From: JBDTNK01 sp039933775
GTDB taxonomy: Bacteria; Chloroflexota; Limnocylindria; QHBO01
DNA: 58,810 bases
Assembly: GCA_039933775.1 (NCBI GenBank)
Contig: JBDTNK010000006.1
Location: 1-58,810, forward strand
Direction: 5' to 3'
Notes under the pieces: generated by a model
The model's database searches: none
What the model saw: only the letters and a program-made list of their open reading frames with translations
Told to the model about the DNA's origin: nothing
Program-made: the position numbers and the translations under genes
In this document: piece by piece, positions 32,787 through 41,579 of the stretch
How positions within the stretch are numbered: position 1 is the stretch's first letter
Layout: each line of letters starts with the position of its first letter

Positions 32787-35618
32787 CTAGTTCTCTGCTG
32801 GGGCGGTGCCTTCCGAATCCCGGATCACCGCTGCTGAATCCCGGACCTCGGCGAAGGTTCGCAATGCGGTGTCGAGCTCAACGCGCGAGCGGATTCCCAG
32901 GGCCCGATAGATCACGCTCAGATGTGCCTCCACGGTGTGCGGGCTCATGAACAGGCGCTCGGCGACCTGCCGGTTCGTGAGGCCGCCCGCCACCAGCTCC
33001 GCGACTTCCTGCTGCGTCGGCGTCAGCCCGCCTTCGGCCCGCGCGGCGCCGATGCGACCCAGCTGCTCGCGCGCCTGATCCGCCCAGAGGCGAGCGCCGA
33101 TGAACTCGAACGTCTCGAGTGCCTCCGTAAATGCCGAGCGAGCCTTCGCACGGCGGCGAGCGCGCCGATGGATCTCGCCGGCCACGAACAGCGTTCGTGC
33201 CAGCTCCCAAGGATCTTCCATCGTCCGGCTCACGGTCATCAGCTCCCGAATCGCGGCGTCGGCCGCATCCAGATCTCCGGTCGCCGCCAGGAGGCGGGCA
33301 CGTGCCCGCAAGGCATTGGCGCTGAGCCGCGGCGAGTCGCGCTGACGGGCATCGGCCTCGAGCGCCCCGAGGAGCAACGCCGCGTCGTCGTGGCGGCCGA
33401 GCGCGACGAGAACCTCGACGGCGACGGCATGCGCCCAGCGGCGGCGGCCGGCTTCGTCGTCCTCGGATGGACCGATAACTTCCGCGATGTGCTCGTAGGC
33501 GGCGTCCGGACGGTTGCGGCTGAGCTCGAGGAGCGCGAGGTCGCTGCGCATCAACCACTCCCCAATCGACCATCTCGTCGCCGCCATGAGCGCGAAGGCT
33601 TGGCGCGCAGCGCCCAGCGCGCGGTCCGCGTCCCCGAGGCGCGCCTCGAGCCGCGTCTCCTCGACGAGCGTGTGCAGCAACGCCGTCCGCTGGTCGGTCG
33701 TCAGCGAGAGCCGCCTGGCGCGCTCAATCCGTCCGCGCGCGAGGTCGCTCCGGCCGTCGAGGATGTCGCTTTGCGCGTTCATCGCCAACAGGAATGGCAG
33801 GCTCGAGTAATCACCGTCGCGCTCGGCACGCTCTTCGAGGGCGCGGATGCGCGCGGACGAAGATACCGTCTCCCCTTCCCAATACTCGATGTTGGCGAAG
33901 TCGAAGGCGGGCAGATCGAGGGTGCGGAATGAGCTCATCCACGGCTCGAGCTTCTTCGCTCGTTGCTCGAGCTCGAGCTCCCAGCCATGTCCGGTCGCGT
34001 AGCGCCAGCTGGCATACGAGCCGATGATCGCCGCCACCAGGCGCGGATCGTCCGACTGCTCGGCCAGGCGCATGGCGTCGAAGGCGTGCTGTGCACCGGC
34101 CGCGAATTTGCGCCCGGTGACGTAGGCCACGCCGCTGAGCAGGTGCTTGACCTGGACGGTCAGCGTCACGTTGCCCGCCGCGTGCGGCAGCGCCTCGAGC
34201 CCCAGGGCCTCCGCTGCCTCGAAGTCATCCATCAGCTGCCGAACGCCGGCGAGTTGGAAGAGCAGCTCGCCGCGTGCGACGCCCCCCTTTGCGTCGGGCT
34301 CGTCGAGCGCACGCTCGAGGATCCTGCGCGCGTGTCCGACATCGCCGGCCATGAGTCGATAGCGCCCAGCGGCTGCCAATCGATGCGCCCGCGCCGGATC
34401 GGTGTCCGGTGTACGCGCGGCGGCCAGCTCCGACAGCTCGGCGGCGGCATCGGGTGCGCCGCGCGCATGCGCATGCGTGGCTGCCATGTCGAGCGCATCG
34501 GCGACCTCCGCATCCGGAGAGGCCGATGCCAGCGCGAGGTGGCGCGCGAGCTCCTCCGGCTCTGACACGACCCGCGCCAGGTGGCGATGCACCTCGGAGC
34601 GTGATGCCTCGTCGAGCGCCGCGTAGGCCTCGGTGGCGAGGAGGGGGTGCGCGAAGCGAATCGGTCCATCGCCGGTCGCGAGCACGGCCGCGTCGCGTGC
34701 CGCCGCGAGCCCGGAGCGCGTCCGTTCGAGGCCCAAGGTGGCCCCGAGCAGCGCTGTCGTCGGCTGCGAAAGCGCCGACGCGTGATTGACGACCTCCCGT
34801 GCATCGGGCGCAAGCGTGTCGAGCCGGTCCCGCAGCAGACCAGCCAGCGACTCGGGCAGCGGCACCTCACCGGTGGCGCGGTCGAGCCCGCGCGCCTGGA
34901 GCGCTCGACCGATCTCCATGGCATAGAACGGGTTTCCACCGGACATGGCATGCACGCGGCGCAGCATCGTCGGAGCGAGCTGCAGTCCCAGGGCCTCGTC
35001 TACGAGCCGATCGATGGCCTCGATGCCGAGCGCCCTGATCTCGACGCGTGTGATCCGCTCTGCCGGGAGGTCGGCAAGCGCTGGCGCATCGCCCGCCGGC
35101 GCAGGCGCCTCGGTCCGCTGGGTCGCAATGACCACGGCGGGCGCGCGGTCGAGGCGTCGCAGGGCGAAACGCACCACGCCTGCGGAACTCTCGTCGAGCC
35201 ACTGGACGTCATCGATGGCGAGGGCGATCGGCTGGTGGGACGCCGCGCCGCGCAGAACCTCCAGCACCGCCAGCGAGAGGGCGAGCGGCTGCATCGGTTC
35301 AGTGCCCACCCCGGCCCGCATCAGCGCAAGGTCCAGGGCCGCCCGCTGTGGAGGTGGCAGCTCGGGAGCCGCGGTGTCGGCGAGGTCCGCGAACAGGTCG
35401 TTCAGGCCGGCAAACGGTAGGCGCGCTTCGGCCGCAGTGGGCCGCGTGACGACGACACGGTAGCCACGCGTGGCCGCGGCATCGAGCGCCGCATGCCAGA
35501 TCGTGGTCTTGCCGATGCCTGCCTCGCCATGCAACAGCAGCACGCGCATTCCCGGGTCGGCATCGTCCAGGAACGACTCGACCAGCCTCAGCTCGTTTGC
35601 GCGGCCGATCACAGCCAC
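32787..35618 (-). CDS. LuxR-family regulator with N-terminal AAA ATPase and TPR-like region
   Basis: 943 residues. AAA_16/STAND ATPase at about 1-300 with Walker A GEAGIGKTT and Walker B ALAIDDVQWLDESS, starting IGRANELRLVESFLDDA. A long helical, TPR-like region follows (about 350-860). The LuxR helix-turn-helix is at the C-terminus: LTPTQQEVAELVAGGLTNRQ, then SPHTVEAHLSVIYRALGI. This is the MalT-like LAL class, activated by ligand and ATP. GTG start at 35618 is taken because it precedes the ATPase directly. Target genes unknown. Confidence 0.92.
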   Translation of the reverse strand: MAVIGRANELRLVESFLDDADPGMRVLLLHGEAGIGKTTIWHAALDAAATRGYRVVVTRPTAAEARLPFAGLNDLFADLADTAAPELPPPQRAALDLALMRAGVGTEPMQPLALSLAVLEVLRGAASHQPIALAIDDVQWLDESSAGVVRFALRRLDRAPAVVIATQRTEAPAPAGDAPALADLPAERITRVEIRALGIEAIDRLVDEALGLQLAPTMLRRVHAMSGGNPFYAMEIGRALQARGLDRATGEVPLPESLAGLLRDRLDTLAPDAREVVNHASALSQPTTALLGATLGLERTRSGLAAARDAAVLATGDGPIRFAHPLLATEAYAALDEASRSEVHRHLARVVSEPEELARHLALASASPDAEVADALDMAATHAHARGAPDAAAELSELAAARTPDTDPARAHRLAAAGRYRLMAGDVGHARRILERALDEPDAKGGVARGELLFQLAGVRQLMDDFEAAEALGLEALPHAAGNVTLTVQVKHLLSGVAYVTGRKFAAGAQHAFDAMRLAEQSDDPRLVAAIIGSYASWRYATGHGWELELEQRAKKLEPWMSSFRTLDLPAFDFANIEYWEGETVSSSARIRALEERAERDGDYSSLPFLLAMNAQSDILDGRSDLARGRIERARRLSLTTDQRTALLHTLVEETRLEARLGDADRALGAARQAFALMAATRWSIGEWLMRSDLALLELSRNRPDAAYEHIAEVIGPSEDDEAGRRRWAHAVAVEVLVALGRHDDAALLLGALEADARQRDSPRLSANALRARARLLAATGDLDAADAAIRELMTVSRTMEDPWELARTLFVAGEIHRRARRRAKARSAFTEALETFEFIGARLWADQAREQLGRIGAARAEGGLTPTQQEVAELVAGGLTNRQVAERLFMSPHTVEAHLSVIYRALGIRSRVELDTALRTFAEVRDSAAVIRDSEGTAPAEN

Positions 35619-35728
35619 CGCGGTGCCCTCAGCTCGGTTTGCGGATGATACGCCCCGATGGTCCGCACTCCGTGGTGGCAGCGTCGGTCGCGTCAGCTGC
35701 CTGTTCTGGCTGGTGCTGGTCGATGAGG

Positions 35729-36115
35729 TCAGCTCGGGGCGGCGATCTGGATGAGGTTGCCGCAGGTGTCGTCGAAGACTGCGGTGGTCACGGGTCCCAT
35801 CTCGGTCGGCGGCTGGGTGAACGTGACGCCGAGGCCGCTCAGCCGCTCGTGCTCGGCATGCACGTCGTCGACGGCGAAGCTGGTGTAGGGAATGCCGTCC
35901 GCGACGAGCGCCTCCTTGAAGGGGCGAACGGCGGGGTGCCCATCGGGCTCGAGCAGGAGCTCCACGCCGTCCGGCTCATCCGGCGACACGACGGTGAGCC
36001 ACCTCGCCTCGCCGAGCGGGATCTCGGTCTTCTTCACGAAGCCCAGGACATCGGTGTAGAAGCGAAGCGCCTTGTCCTGGTCGTCCACCAGGACGCTGGC
36101 CAGGTTGATCCTCAT
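35729..36115 (-). CDS. VOC-family (glyoxalase/bleomycin-resistance-like) protein
   Basis: 128 residues, two beta-alpha-beta-beta-beta units. MRINLASVLVDDQDKALRFY and TDVLGFVKKTEIPLGEARWL are typical of the phenazine/fosfomycin-type VOC subgroup, ending DDTCGNLIQIAAPS, where Glu as metal ligand appears replaced by Asn/Gln context. The ATG overlaps the ArsR stop by 4 bases and has AAGGAG 9 bases ahead. The ArsR neighbour probably controls it. Confidence 0.9.
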   Translation of the reverse strand: MRINLASVLVDDQDKALRFYTDVLGFVKKTEIPLGEARWLTVVSPDEPDGVELLLEPDGHPAVRPFKEALVADGIPYTSFAVDDVHAEHERLSGLGVTFTQPPTEMGPVTTAVFDDTCGNLIQIAAPS

Positions 36116-36417
36116 GAGTCGCTCTCCTTCGGGCGCGGGCGCGGGCGCCATCGGTCTGGGATGGCGTCCAGTGGTGCAGGCTGGATGAAGTGAAACTTGT
36201 AACGGCCGGATCGGTTGGTCCGGACCAGGCCGGCCGATTCGAGCACGTCGAGATGCTGCGAGATGCCCTGCCGAGAGGCGCCGAGGCCGTGATTCATCGT
36301 CAGGCGCGCGCAGATCTCAAAGAGGGTCTGGCCGTCGCGATCGGTCAGCTCGTCGAGAATCGCGCGCCGAGTCGGATCGGCCAGCGCCTTGAACAGGTCA
36401 CCCACGGCGCGAACCAT
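36112..36417 (-). CDS. ArsR-family winged-helix regulator
   Basis: 101 residues. FKALADPTRRAILDELTDRD opens the ArsR HTH; ASRQGISQHLDVLESAGLVR is the recognition helix; GRYKFHFIQPAPLDAI matches the SdpR/YdfF-like subgroup that lacks metal cysteines. It precedes and overlaps the VOC gene. Start ATG at 36417; a TTG at 36423 is possible. An inverted repeat at its 5' end is a likely self-operator. Confidence 0.9.
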   Translation of the reverse strand: MVRAVGDLFKALADPTRRAILDELTDRDGQTLFEICARLTMNHGLGASRQGISQHLDVLESAGLVRTNRSGRYKFHFIQPAPLDAIPDRWRPRPRPKESDS

Positions 36418-36418
36418 A

Positions 36419-36442
36419 GGCAAGTGATTGCTTGCCTGTCAA
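36419..36442 (-). promoter_or_regulatory. ArsR operator with TTGACA box
   Basis: GGCAAG-N6-CTTGCC (36419-36436) is an inverted repeat directly ahead of the ArsR start. On the minus strand it is preceded without a gap by TTGACA (36442-36437), a perfect -35 hexamer. A repressor at this repeat would block the promoter. A convincing -10 hexamer is not visible. Confidence 0.6.
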
Positions 36443-36491
36443 GGCTCGAAGGCCCGCGGGTGCAGCGCAGCGGGCGCTAAGGCCGCTCGCT

Positions 36492-36632
36492 GGCGGGAGT
36501 AACGGAGACTTCTTGGTCATTTGTCCCGCCCGCAAGCCAAGATTGGTAAAGGACGGCCCGGAATCGGGTCCTGCTTGTCCGTTTATCCCGCAGGCGATCG
36601 AGTTCGGCTACTGCTTGTCCGATACTCCCGCC
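36492..36632. repeat. MITE-like element, family A, copy 2 (inverted relative to copy 1)
   Basis: 141 bp with ends GGCGGGAGTAACGGAGACTTC and the complement of GGCGGGAGTATCGGACAAG. Reverse-complemented, it aligns with 15-156 end to end. Inside, the string CTGCTTGTCCG occurs twice (36571 and 36611), so the element carries internal subrepeats. It fills most of the 336-base gap between the ArsR start and the SnoaL-like gene; no gene is visible there. Confidence 0.7.
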
Positions 36633-36714
36633 GGCGCGCAACCGCCGCACCCAGCCTCGGCGATCGCAGGTCCCGCCGGCGCGCAACCCGCACCTTGACC
36701 CGGCGATCGCAGGT
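36627..36714. repeat. two-copy tandem repeat (45 + 43 bp)
   Basis: Both units start CCCGCCGGCGCGCAAC and end CGGCGATCGCAGGT (36627-36671 and 36672-36714), differing mainly in the middle. The first unit starts inside the end of the family-A element. Confidence 0.75.
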
Positions 36715-36753
36715 GCCGCCGCGATCAGGCGACCACGACGACACCTCGAATAC

Positions 36754-37170
36754 TCAGCCGACCGCCGCCGGCTCCATGCGTTCGACCCACTGCTGGCGCC
36801 ATTCAGGGGCGGGGAAGGGTGCGGCGAAGTAATCGGTCTGGCGGACGATTCTGCCATCCGCACCTGCTTCGAGGATGGAAACGAGGCTGACCGGGATGCC
36901 ATCGCCGTAGTCGATGGTTCCCTCCGCCACCCAGGTCTGGCCCGGCTTCGTGAGACGGCGGAGCGTCATCTTGGGTGAGGTTCCGGTTGCGCCTTCGTAG
37001 TGGTCGTTCACGGCCATTACATTGGCCCGCCCACGAATGCGCTCTCCGGACTGTGGCCATTCCTGGACCAGGTCCTCCGAGGCAAGCTCAGGGAGGCGGC
37101 GAGCCAGCTCCTGCACATCCCCCGAGCCATACAGCTCGCGCAACTTGCCATCCATCGCGTCGGTGTCCAT
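36754..37170 (-). CDS. SnoaL-like/NTF2-fold protein
   Basis: 138 residues with the cone-shaped NTF2 pattern: an N-terminal helix region (LRELYGSGDVQELARRLPEL), EDLVQEWPQSGERIRGRANV, and closing strands RIVRQTDYFAAPFPAPEW-RQ. Such proteins are polyketide-cyclase- or isomerase-like, or have no catalysis; function open. AAGGAGG precedes the ATG by 7 bases. Three NTF2-like proteins of this style occur in the window. Confidence 0.85.
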   Translation of the reverse strand: MDTDAMDGKLRELYGSGDVQELARRLPELASEDLVQEWPQSGERIRGRANVMAVNDHYEGATGTSPKMTLRRLTKPGQTWVAEGTIDYGDGIPVSLVSILEAGADGRIVRQTDYFAAPFPAPEWRQQWVERMEPAAVG

Positions 37171-37273
37171 GGGACGCCTCCTTGCTCGGCGTCGCGTGGC
37201 GGACCAGCGGGGTCGAAGACCGCGCGGCGTTCGTCAACCAGTGTCCCCCCGCAGGATGCGCACGTCGAGGTGG

Positions 37274-37282
37274 TTATCCACA
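37274..37282 (+). promoter_or_regulatory. perfect DnaA-box sequence TTATCCACA
   Basis: Exact consensus DnaA box, inside the small palindrome GTGGTTATCCAC, in the divergent region between the SnoaL-like gene and the 24-residue Lys-rich gene. A single box is not an origin; it could be a regulatory DnaA site or chance. Confidence 0.35.
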
Positions 37283-37403
37283 AATGTCCGACGTTGCGGG
37301 GCGCGGCTATCTGGTTGAGGTTACGCGGGCGGGCTTGACGTCACAGTGCACGATAGCCCCAAGGCCGATGCGCTTGCGACGGCAGCCGAGCAGAGGAGAC
37401 GAC

Positions 37404-37478
37404 ATGGGCGACAAGGGACCTGGCTCGAAGAGCAAGGACAAGAAGAAGAAGGGCGCCAAGACCGACCCGAAGAAGTAG
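37404..37478 (+). CDS. 24-residue lysine-rich peptide
   Basis: Reads MGDKGPGSKSKDKKKKGAKT then DPKK and a stop: ten Lys in 24 residues. A strong ribosome site (GAGGAG, 5 bases spacing) decides it and makes a chance frame unlikely. It lies 21 bases ahead of the F420 oxidoreductase gene on the same strand, so they may be co-transcribed. Short Lys-rich peptides of this style are annotated as hypothetical in other genomes; nucleic-acid or ribosome binding is a guess. Confidence 0.6.
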   Translation: MGDKGPGSKSKDKKKKGAKTDPKK

Positions 37479-37499
37479 CGAACCAGGTCGAGCCGCGCC

Positions 37500-38438
37500 A
37501 TGCAGGGACCACCTGAACGACGACCGTTCCGCTTCGGCGTCGCTCTCGAGGGCGGCGAGGGAGGCCGCGACCAAATCATTCAAACGGCACGCCGTGCCGA
37601 GGCGGCCGGCGTACAGATCCTGCATGCCAGCGATCACCTGGGCAACTGGGGTGCATTTTCGCGCCTCCAGGTGGCGGCCGAGGCGACGCACCTCCGCATC
37701 GGGACACTCGTCCTCAACAACGACCTGCGCCATCCGCCGGTCCTGGCGCAGGAGCTCGCAACCCTCGATGCCATGACCGATGGGCGGCTTGAGATAGGCC
37801 TGGGCGCCGGCTGGAATCGCCCGGAGTACGAGGCCGCCGGGCTGCCTTTCGACCCGCCGCGGGATCGCCTGCGGCGGATGCGAGCATCGATGCGCATGAT
37901 CCGGCAGGCGCTGCAGGATGGCCGGATCGACCATGAGACCGATGACGCCTATCCGGCGATCCACCAGTCGGGACTGCCGACGTCGGTCCAGCGTCCACAT
38001 CCGCCGTTCCTGGTCGGTGGCGGAGGGCCGAAGCTACTGGCCTTCGCCGCGCGCGAGGCCGACATCATCGGTATCGACCCGCGCTCGCTGCCCGGTGGCG
38101 GCGGCGACCCGACCGATATCACCGGCGCCGCGGTCGAGCGCAAGATCGGCTGGATCCGCAAAGCCGCCGGCGAGCGATGGGCGCAGCTCGAGATCAACAT
38201 CGCGATCTGGGAGGTGGATCCGGCGTTCCACACCCGAAGCGGTACTCCCCCGCCTCGCGTCCGCGGCATCAGCGAGGAGGATCTGCCGCGCAGTCCGCAC
38301 TACCTCGTTGGCGACACCGCGCAGATGGTCGAGACGCTTATCGAGCGCCGCGAGCGGCTGGGCCTCAGCTACATCGTGCTGCGGCCGGATCACCTCGACA
38401 TCATTCCGGAGGTCGTCGCGCGCCTCGCGGGACGCTAG
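37500..38438 (+). CDS. LLM-class F420-dependent oxidoreductase (MSMEG_2516-like)
   Basis: 312 residues. RFGVALEGGEGGRDQIIQTA, then LRIGTLVLNNDLRHPPVLAQ and ATLDAMTDGRLEIGLGAGWN, agree with the TIGR03621 type of mycobacterial F420 oxidoreductases; NRPEYEAAGLPFDPPRDRL continues the match and PHPPFLVGGGGPKLLAFAAR is the phosphate loop. The substrate is unknown. A 13-bp perfect hairpin follows the stop. Confidence 0.92.
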   Translation: MQGPPERRPFRFGVALEGGEGGRDQIIQTARRAEAAGVQILHASDHLGNWGAFSRLQVAAEATHLRIGTLVLNNDLRHPPVLAQELATLDAMTDGRLEIGLGAGWNRPEYEAAGLPFDPPRDRLRRMRASMRMIRQALQDGRIDHETDDAYPAIHQSGLPTSVQRPHPPFLVGGGGPKLLAFAAREADIIGIDPRSLPGGGGDPTDITGAAVERKIGWIRKAAGERWAQLEINIAIWEVDPAFHTRSGTPPPRVRGISEEDLPRSPHYLVGDTAQMVETLIERRERLGLSYIVLRPDHLDIIPEVVARLAGR

Positions 38439-38449
38439 CTCGAGACGTC

Positions 38450-38480
38450 GAAGAGCCGCACCACGTGGGTGCGGCTCTTC
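38450..38480. terminator. bidirectional terminator
   Basis: GAAGAGCCGCACC (38450-38462) pairs perfectly with 38468-38480 around ACGTG. It lies between the convergent oxidoreductase (stop 38438) and the secreted-protein gene (stop 38504), and reads as a hairpin from both sides, with TTC tracts at either end. Confidence 0.85.
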
Positions 38481-38503
38481 CCGTCAGTCGGAATGGCGGT
38501 CGG

Positions 38504-38920
38504 TCAGGGCACGAAGCTCACATCGGCGAACCCGGCGCCGCGGGCTGCGCCAGCGGGGTCGTTGCCGTGAAGGATCGCGGGTAGGACGGCCAATCCTTCG
38601 CCGCCGTCCTGGCCGGGCGACGCGCTGCCACTATGCATCGATAGCAGGTACGTGTCGTTCAGCAGCAGGTCGCCGGAGCTGATGTCGCCGCTCAGATCCA
38701 GGTCGATGTAGACATCGGCGAAGGCGCCGGTGAAGCCGCCATTCGCATTCATGCCGGCGAGCGGCGTGAAATCCCCGCTGACCGGGTCGACCAGGAGGAC
38801 GACATGCTGACCCGAGCCATCCGGCTTGCTGGTGTTGCCGCAGTGCGTTCCGAACGCCGTTCCCGCCACGCCAAGCGTGAGCAGCATGGCGGCGGGCAGT
38901 GCGATGAGGCGACGATTCAT
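38504..38920 (-). CDS. secreted protein of unknown function
   Basis: 138 residues. Signal peptide MNRRLIALPAAMLLTLGVAG, cut near AFG-TH. The mature part starts HCGNTSKPDGSGQHVVLLVD and is rich in Gly, Asp and Ser (ADVYIDLDLSGDISSGDLLL), with no known domain. Two Asp/Gly-rich loops could bind calcium. AAGGAG sits 6 bases ahead of the ATG. Divergent from the M6 metalloprotease across 257 bases. Confidence 0.75.
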   Translation of the reverse strand: MNRRLIALPAAMLLTLGVAGTAFGTHCGNTSKPDGSGQHVVLLVDPVSGDFTPLAGMNANGGFTGAFADVYIDLDLSGDISSGDLLLNDTYLLSMHSGSASPGQDGGEGLAVLPAILHGNDPAGAARGAGFADVSFVP

Positions 38921-39177
38921 GGATTCTCCTTCGACAATGGGCCGACGCAGTGTAGTGCCGCCTGGTCTTGTGCGGCGAGGTGCAGGTGCAACCTTGTGGT
39001 GCGAGCCGGCAACGTGTCGCCCGAGCGAGCGCGCCCTGGGCCTCTGTCGCGCCCCGGCACCACGTACCTGCCCGGATGCCGATTATCAGGTTCCGCTTCC
39101 ACGCAGGGTTCGTCTACCATGACCGCCTTCACGCGCCGAGCTGCGCGACAACATGTACTTGGGGAGGCCTTTCTCGC

Positions 39178-41559
39178 ATGCGGAAGTTCGTTCGCCGCGC
39201 CATGGTCTTGGCGATAGCCGGCGTGATGATCATTGGCGTCGCGGCCCCTGCCGCGGCCGTGGCCCCTTCGAGGGATGCCTCGGCCGGTCCCTCTGCGCGA
39301 CCCGACGACCGTCCCGGTCCGCTCACCGCCCGACAGAACGAGCGCCGCAAGGCCGCCCAGCGCCTGATCCTTTCCGGCCAGCAGGCGCCCAACGATGAAG
39401 GCGTCGTGCAGCTCGCGGACGACAAGTACTTCGAGGCCGCGGTGTCCGGCATGGGCCAGATCTTCACGATCCTGTCCGAGTTCGGCGATCAGGGCAGCGG
39501 CCGCTTCGGCACGGTGCCCGGCCCGCTGCACAACGACATCGCCAAGCCCAACCGGGAGATCGTGAACGGCGCGCCCAATCCGGACTACGACCCGAGCCTC
39601 CCCTACGACAACAACCGCCATTGGAAGCCTGACTTCAACCAGGCCTACTACGCGGACCTGTTCTTCGGCGATGGCGACTCGTTCGCCGACTTCTACACCA
39701 AGCAGTCATCCGGCAACTACACCGTCGCCGGCGGCGTCAGCGACTGGGTCCAGGTGCCGGGCAACGCTTCTGCCTACGGCGACAACGCCATCGAGGACTT
39801 CGGCGGTGCCTGGCAGTTCATCGAGGATTCCGGCAACGCGTGGTACCAGGCACAGCTCGACGCGGGCATGTCGGTCGCCCAGATCCAGGCCGAACTGGCG
39901 TCGTTCGACGTCTGGGACCGTTACGACTACGACGGCGACGGCGATTTCGACGAGCCGGACGGCTATCTGGACCACTTCCAGGCAGTCCACGCCGGTGAGG
40001 GCGAGGATGCCGGCGGCGGCGCACAGGGCGCCGATGCGATCTGGTCGCACCGCTGGTACGTCAACCCAACCGATTTCGGCCTGACCGGTCCGAGCGTGGG
40101 TGGCGAGGAAGTCCTCTTCGGCGGCTCACAGATCGGCGACACCGGCTACTGGATCGGCGACTACACCGTCGAGGCAGAAAACGGTGGCCTCGGCGTCTTC
40201 GCGCACGAGTTCGCCCACGATCTGGGCCTGCCCGACTTCTACGATACCAACGCCGGTGAGAACGGCACCGCGTTCTGGACCCTCATGTCGTCCGGCTCGT
40301 GGATGGGCGACGGGATCGAGGACATCGGTACCAAGCCCAACTACATGGGCCCGTGGGAGAAGCTCCAGCTTGGCTGGCTCGACTACGCGGTCGTGTCCGG
40401 CAACGAGTCCGGCGATCTCACCCTGAGCCCGGCTGCTCGCCAGGTCGTGGACCAGGAACAGGCCGTCATCATCGACGTGCCTGACGAGGCCGTCGTGAAC
40501 GATTACACGGTGCCCGCAGGCGGCCACGCGTGGTGGACGAGCAGCGCCGACGATCTGAATACGACCCTCACGCGTAGCCTGGGCGACCTCAGCGCCTTTC
40601 GCTCGGTAACGGTGACCGCCAGCGCCTGGTACGACATCGAGGCCGGCTTCGACTACCTGTTCGCCGAGTACTCGACCAACGGTGGCGCGACATGGATCCA
40701 GATCGGCTCGCCGGTGGACGGGTCCTCCAATGGCCGATGGAAGGGGCTGCGCTACTCCGTGCCGGGTGGCTCGGCGGATACCCTCTTCCGCTTCCGCTAC
40801 CAGACCGATGGCGGCGTGCACCTGGCCGGCGCCTTCCTCGACAACATCGTCGTAAAGAGCGGCGGCACGACGCTGTTCACCGACGACGTCGAGAACGGTG
40901 ACAACAACTGGACTGCCGAGGGCGGCTTCAAGATCAGCACCGGTTCCGAGGAGTCGAGCGGAGACCGGTACTACATCGCCGAGAATCGGACGTACGTCGA
41001 TTACGACGCCACCATGGAGACCGGTCCGTACCAGTTCAGCTTCGGCCTGACCGATCCGGAGGAGGTCGAGCACTTCGCCTTTGAGGACGGCCTCCTGGTC
41101 TGGATGGTCGACGAGACCTACGGCGACAACAACAACAGCGAGCACGCAGGTCATGGCCTGGCCCTGCCGATCGACGCTCGTCCCGCACCGTTCGCGTGGT
41201 CGGACGGCACCAAGCCGAGCAACCGGCGCCAGCCGTTTGATGCCACGTTCGGACTCCAGGCCGTCGCTGGCGGTCCCACGATCGATCCTGAGACCGGGGA
41301 CGCGCTCCCGTGCGCGGGCCTGCACAAGCAGGTCGTCGTCGGCAAGGGGCAGAGCCAGAGCATCGAGTACCAGTGCGCCTGGCCAACGACCCTGTCGCCG
41401 ATTCCCACGTTCAGCGACAGCAGCGTGAACGCCTACTGGGACGCGACCAACCCGCAGAACTCCACCAAGACGGCCGGTTCCGGTGTGACGATCACCGTCA
41501 CGGGCCAGACGACCGGCGGGGCCATGACGATCTCCGTCACGAACCCGCCGGCTCCCTGA
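39178..41559 (+). CDS. secreted M6-family metalloprotease (immune inhibitor A-like)
   Basis: 793 residues. Signal peptide about 1-30 (MRKFVRRAMVLAIAGVMIIG, ending PAAAV). A propeptide follows, then the InhA/M6 catalytic domain, with zinc motif HEFAHDLGLPDFYDT (H-E-x-x-H-x8-D) near residue 343 and SSGSWMGDG downstream. The C-terminal region holds beta-sandwich domains typical of M6 proteases (SAWYDIEAGFDYLFAEYSTN, and GAFLDNIVVKSGG as a MAM/LamG-like element). GGGGAGG lies 10 bases before the ATG, which excludes the longer frame. Expected role: extracellular protein degradation. Confidence 0.92.
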   Translation: MRKFVRRAMVLAIAGVMIIGVAAPAAAVAPSRDASAGPSARPDDRPGPLTARQNERRKAAQRLILSGQQAPNDEGVVQLADDKYFEAAVSGMGQIFTILSEFGDQGSGRFGTVPGPLHNDIAKPNREIVNGAPNPDYDPSLPYDNNRHWKPDFNQAYYADLFFGDGDSFADFYTKQSSGNYTVAGGVSDWVQVPGNASAYGDNAIEDFGGAWQFIEDSGNAWYQAQLDAGMSVAQIQAELASFDVWDRYDYDGDGDFDEPDGYLDHFQAVHAGEGEDAGGGAQGADAIWSHRWYVNPTDFGLTGPSVGGEEVLFGGSQIGDTGYWIGDYTVEAENGGLGVFAHEFAHDLGLPDFYDTNAGENGTAFWTLMSSGSWMGDGIEDIGTKPNYMGPWEKLQLGWLDYAVVSGNESGDLTLSPAARQVVDQEQAVIIDVPDEAVVNDYTVPAGGHAWWTSSADDLNTTLTRSLGDLSAFRSVTVTASAWYDIEAGFDYLFAEYSTNGGATWIQIGSPVDGSSNGRWKGLRYSVPGGSADTLFRFRYQTDGGVHLAGAFLDNIVVKSGGTTLFTDDVENGDNNWTAEGGFKISTGSEESSGDRYYIAENRTYVDYDATMETGPYQFSFGLTDPEEVEHFAFEDGLLVWMVDETYGDNNNSEHAGHGLALPIDARPAPFAWSDGTKPSNRRQPFDATFGLQAVAGGPTIDPETGDALPCAGLHKQVVVGKGQSQSIEYQCAWPTTLSPIPTFSDSSVNAYWDATNPQNSTKTAGSGVTITVTGQTTGGAMTISVTNPPAP

Positions 41560-41579
41560 CGGATCCCGGTTCAACACCG

